Part shown: in pieces, positions 5,669 through 7,431 of the stretch
Numbering within the stretch: position 1 is the first letter of the stretch
Layout of the letters: each line of letters starts with the position of its first letter
Assembly: GCA_021796155.1 (NCBI GenBank)
Contig: JAJYOO010000107.1
Coordinates: forward strand, 1-7,431
Source: Chloroflexota bacterium
GTDB lineage: Bacteria; Chloroflexota; Anaerolineae; Anaerolineales; Villigracilaceae
Direction of reading: 5' to 3'
Length of the DNA: 7,431 nucleotides
Made by a program: the position numbers and the translations under genes
Notes under the pieces: generated by a model
Told to the model about the DNA's origin: nothing
The model's input: only the letters and a program-made list of their open reading frames with translations
Databases searched by the model: none

Positions 5669-7431
5669 CAATCGCCAACCACTGACAACTGATTACTGAT
5701 TACTGGTTTTCTGGTTACTGGCGATTTCACTTCCGGGCATTTCCATTCTTCGCCTGGATTCTCGCGTCGGATATTTGCAAAGGTCGGCAGGATGCCACAC
5801 GCAAAACAATTCAAGCGGCAATCCACCCGGATTTTTCCTTCGAGCGATTGGCGGAAATCCTGGAACAAAAAGTTTTTGCGAACCGCGGCGCTAATGTGAT
5901 CCCACGGAAAGATTTCATCGGTTCGTCGCTGGCGATACGTATAGAAAGCCGGATCGAGTCCATGTTCTTCAAACGCAGCCATCCAAACATCGTATTTCAT
6001 TTGATCGCCCCACGCGTCGAACTTCGCGCCGTTCTTCCACGCTGTATAAATTACTTCGGACATGCGGCGGTCGCCGCGCGAAAGCCAGGCTTCCAACAAA
6101 GTATCGTCAGGATCAGTCCAACTTAATTTGATATTGCGGTCTTTCAAATTTTGTCGGAGCAATTCCTGTTTTGCCAGAATGTTTTCACGCGTATCCACTG
6201 AAACCCATTGGAACGGAGTCTGGGGTTTTGGTACGAATGTGCTAACGCCTGCGTGAAGTTTGACTTTCCATCCCGCGACTTTGCGGCCTTCGTTGATAAC
6301 ACGTTTACATAAATCGGCGATGGCTTGCACATCTTCAAGCGTTTCCGATGGATGGCCGATCATAAAGTAAAGTTTGATCGTCGTCCAGCCGCGGCGATAG
6401 ATTTCGCGCGTGGTATTGATGATGTCTTCATCCGGAATGAACTTATTGATGATGCGCCGCATCCGTTCAGTGGCGGCTTCGGGCGCGAGTGTAAATCCGC
6501 CGGAATAATGCTCACGCAATTTGTCCATTAGATCAACCGAAACGGATTCGATTCGCAATGACGGCAGCGAAATGGTCAGCTTGCGTCCTTTGAATCGTTC
6601 GCTGACCTTATTGACCAATTCAACTACATAGCTGAAATCGGACGATGACAACGACAGAAAAGCCAGCTCTTCAAATCCCGTCGCGTTGACTGCGGCTTCA
6701 GCGGCATCCACGATTTCATCTACGCTTCGTTCGCGGACCGGGCGCGTGATCATGCCCGCCTGACAGAATCTGCACCCGCGCGTGCATCCGCGCATAATCT
6801 CCACCGAAACGCGGTTGTGGACGATTTCGATGTTCGACACAATGAACTTTGTCGGCGGCGGAGGCAGATGTGCGACGATGCGTTTAACAACTGGGTTGGC
6901 AATTCCGTCAATCAATGATTCGACATGCGAAATCGTATCGTCGTCCATGTAATGAACTTGGTAATATCTTGGAACGTAAACGCCGGGAATCTTTGCTAGC
7001 GCGCGCAAGAGATCATCACGTTTGCAAGTTGGAAGGTTTGAACGTTCTAACGTTCCAACCTGCAAACCTTTAAACTTTTGAACTGTGTTTATGATATCGT
7101 GAATGACTTCCTCGCCTTCGCCAATCACGAATGCGTCAATGAACGCGTGCATCGGTTCGGGATTTGTGGCCGCGTGTCCGCCCGCAATGATGATCGGATG
7201 CGAGTCGTCGCGATCTGCGGAGCGAACGGGGATGCCAGAAAGGTCGAGGATGTTGAGCGCATTGGTGTAGAGCGTTTCGTAGGGCAGGGAAAAACCGATG
7301 AGATCGAAGCCGCTCAAAGGTCGTTTTGATTCAAGCGAGTAAAGCGGAATGCCGCGCTCGCGCATCAGCGCTTCCATGTCAATCCACGGCGCATACGCGC
7401 GTTCAGCCAACGCGATGACGCGTTGGCTGAA
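5668..7431 (-). CDS. TIGR03960-type B12-binding-like radical SAM protein, 5'-truncated
   Basis: An uncharacterised [4Fe-4S]/S-adenosylmethionine enzyme family member. The frame is open to the window edge: translation before TTG 7410 reads FSQRVIA and runs into the family motif LAERAYAPW, so the true start lies outside and roughly 60 to 70 residues are missing (estimate from family memory). Residues here count from that TTG. A cobalamin-binding-like N-terminal domain shows IGFSLPYETLYTN and IIIAGGHAATNPEP. The radical SAM core has the CxxxCxxC cluster at Cys209, Cys213 and Cys216 (MRGCTRGCRFCQAG), then FTLAPEAATERMR and IKLYFMIGHPSET. A second CxxxCxxC (Cys531, 535, 538) near the C-terminus suggests another iron-sulfur cluster. 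The DUF2344 partner follows directly. Residues about 112-131 and 562-580 are encoded by repeat elements and look like additions to the family sequence. The target molecule is unknown. Confidence 0.92.
   Translation of the reverse strand, partial: FSQRVIALAERAYAPWIDMEALMRERGIPLYSLESKRPLSGFDLIGFSLPYETLYTNALNILDLSGIPVRSADRDDSHPIIIAGGHAATNPEPMHAFIDAFVIGEGEEVIHDIINTVQKFKGLQVGTLERSNLPTCKRDDLLRALAKIPGVYVPRYYQVHYMDDDTISHVESLIDGIANPVVKRIVAHLPPPPTKFIVSNIEIVHNRVSVEIMRGCTRGCRFCQAGMITRPVRERSVDEIVDAAEAAVNATGFEELAFLSLSSSDFSYVVELVNKVSERFKGRKLTISLPSLRIESVSVDLMDKLREHYSGGFTLAPEAATERMRRIINKFIPDEDIINTTREIYRRGWTTIKLYFMIGHPSETLEDVQAIADLCKRVINEGRKVAGWKVKLHAGVSTFVPKPQTPFQWVSVDTRENILAKQELLRQNLKDRNIKLSWTDPDDTLLEAWLSRGDRRMSEVIYTAWKNGAKFDAWGDQMKYDVWMAAFEEHGLDPAFYTYRQRRTDEIFPWDHISAAVRKNFLFQDFRQSLEGKIRVDCRLNCFACGILPTFANIRRENPGEEWKCPEVKSPVTRKPVISNQLSVVGD
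5670..5726. repeat. Heptamer tandem array bounded by 8-nt inverted repeats
   Basis: On the plus strand 5678-5720 is a run of degenerate units ending in CTG: ACCACTG, ACAACTG, ATTACTG, ATTACTG, GTTTTCTG (8 nt) and GTTACTG. The run is flanked by AATCGCCA (5670-5677) and its exact reverse complement TGGCGATT (5719-5726). The 57-bp unit covers the last codons and the stop of the radical SAM gene and the DUF2344 translation-start region. It encodes the tail SPVTRKPVISNQLSVVGD. Arrays of this type are familiar as dispersed repeats in cyanobacterial and Chloroflexota genomes; that comparison is from memory. Confidence 0.7.
7020..7067. repeat. Palindromic octamer-type repeat inside the radical SAM gene
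   Basis: GTTTGCAAGTTGGAA (7020-7034) and TTCCAACCTGCAAAC (7053-7067) are inverted repeats matching at 14 of 15 positions around an 18-nt loop that contains AACGTTCT followed by AACGTTCC. A second, overlapping pair is AAGGTTTG (7033-7040) and CAAACCTT (7063-7070). The stretch can be read as degenerate 8-nt units of the xxGTTxxx type. The core is 48 nt, a multiple of three, and is translated in frame. Confidence 0.65.
7402..7431. repeat. Perfect 13-bp inverted repeat at the window edge
   Basis: TTCAGCCAACGCG (7402-7414) and CGCGTTGGCTGAA (7419-7431) are exact reverse complements around the 4-nt loop ATGA. The second arm ends at the last base of the window, so the repeat may extend further. It lies within the radical SAM reading frame, which stays open through it. 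It may be a real hairpin, part of another palindromic element, or a fold-back assembly artefact. Confidence 0.6.

Noticed and set aside
5669..5671. TTG as the DUF2344 start
   Set aside because: The next codon is ATG, matches where family members begin and overlaps the upstream stop as TGATG. The TTG adds one residue without support.
5678..5720. CRISPR-like repeats
   Set aside because: Units are 7 nt, adjoining, degenerate and without spacers, so this is a short tandem array.
7408..7410. TTG at 7410 as the start of the radical SAM gene
   Set aside because: The frame stays open upstream to the window edge and the family N-terminal region is missing, so the TTG is internal.

Overview
The window most likely comes from a member of the Chloroflexota (Anaerolineae-like), probably an environmental or metagenomic contig. 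This is inferred from moderate GC, an adjacent pair of a TIGR03960-type radical SAM protein and a DUF2344 protein, a secreted lipoprotein with a Pro/Thr/Ser linker of the TPVPPTATS kind, and short tandem-array repeats of the CAGTAAT and AACGTT type. No rRNA, tRNA, phage, transposase or CRISPR is present. All six supported genes lie on the minus strand, so biological order runs from high to low coordinates, and both terminal genes are cut by the window edges.

Right end (7431 to 5027): a 5'-truncated B12-binding-like radical SAM protein and, translationally coupled to it by a TGATG stop/start overlap, a DUF2344 'radical SAM-associated' protein. The radical SAM gene carries short repeat elements that are translated in frame: a palindromic octamer array inside the N-terminal half, and a heptamer array with 8-nt terminal inverted repeats at the stop codon. 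A perfect 13-bp inverted repeat also ends exactly at the window edge.

Middle (4999 to 1767): after a 150-bp spacer holding a candidate extended -10 promoter, a palindrome and a leader with several inverted repeats come a FecR-domain lipoprotein with a Cys-rich tail and a CHASE2-class III adenylate cyclase. Both place sensory domains outside the cytoplasmic membrane and together look like an extracytoplasmic sensing and cAMP-output module. This functional link is inferred from adjacency.

Left end (1702 to 1): a good sigma70-like promoter drives a PrsW-family glutamic intramembrane protease, followed 12 bp later by a multi-pass membrane protein of unknown function that is truncated at its C-terminus by the window edge. 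No stretch over 300 bases lacks a gene.
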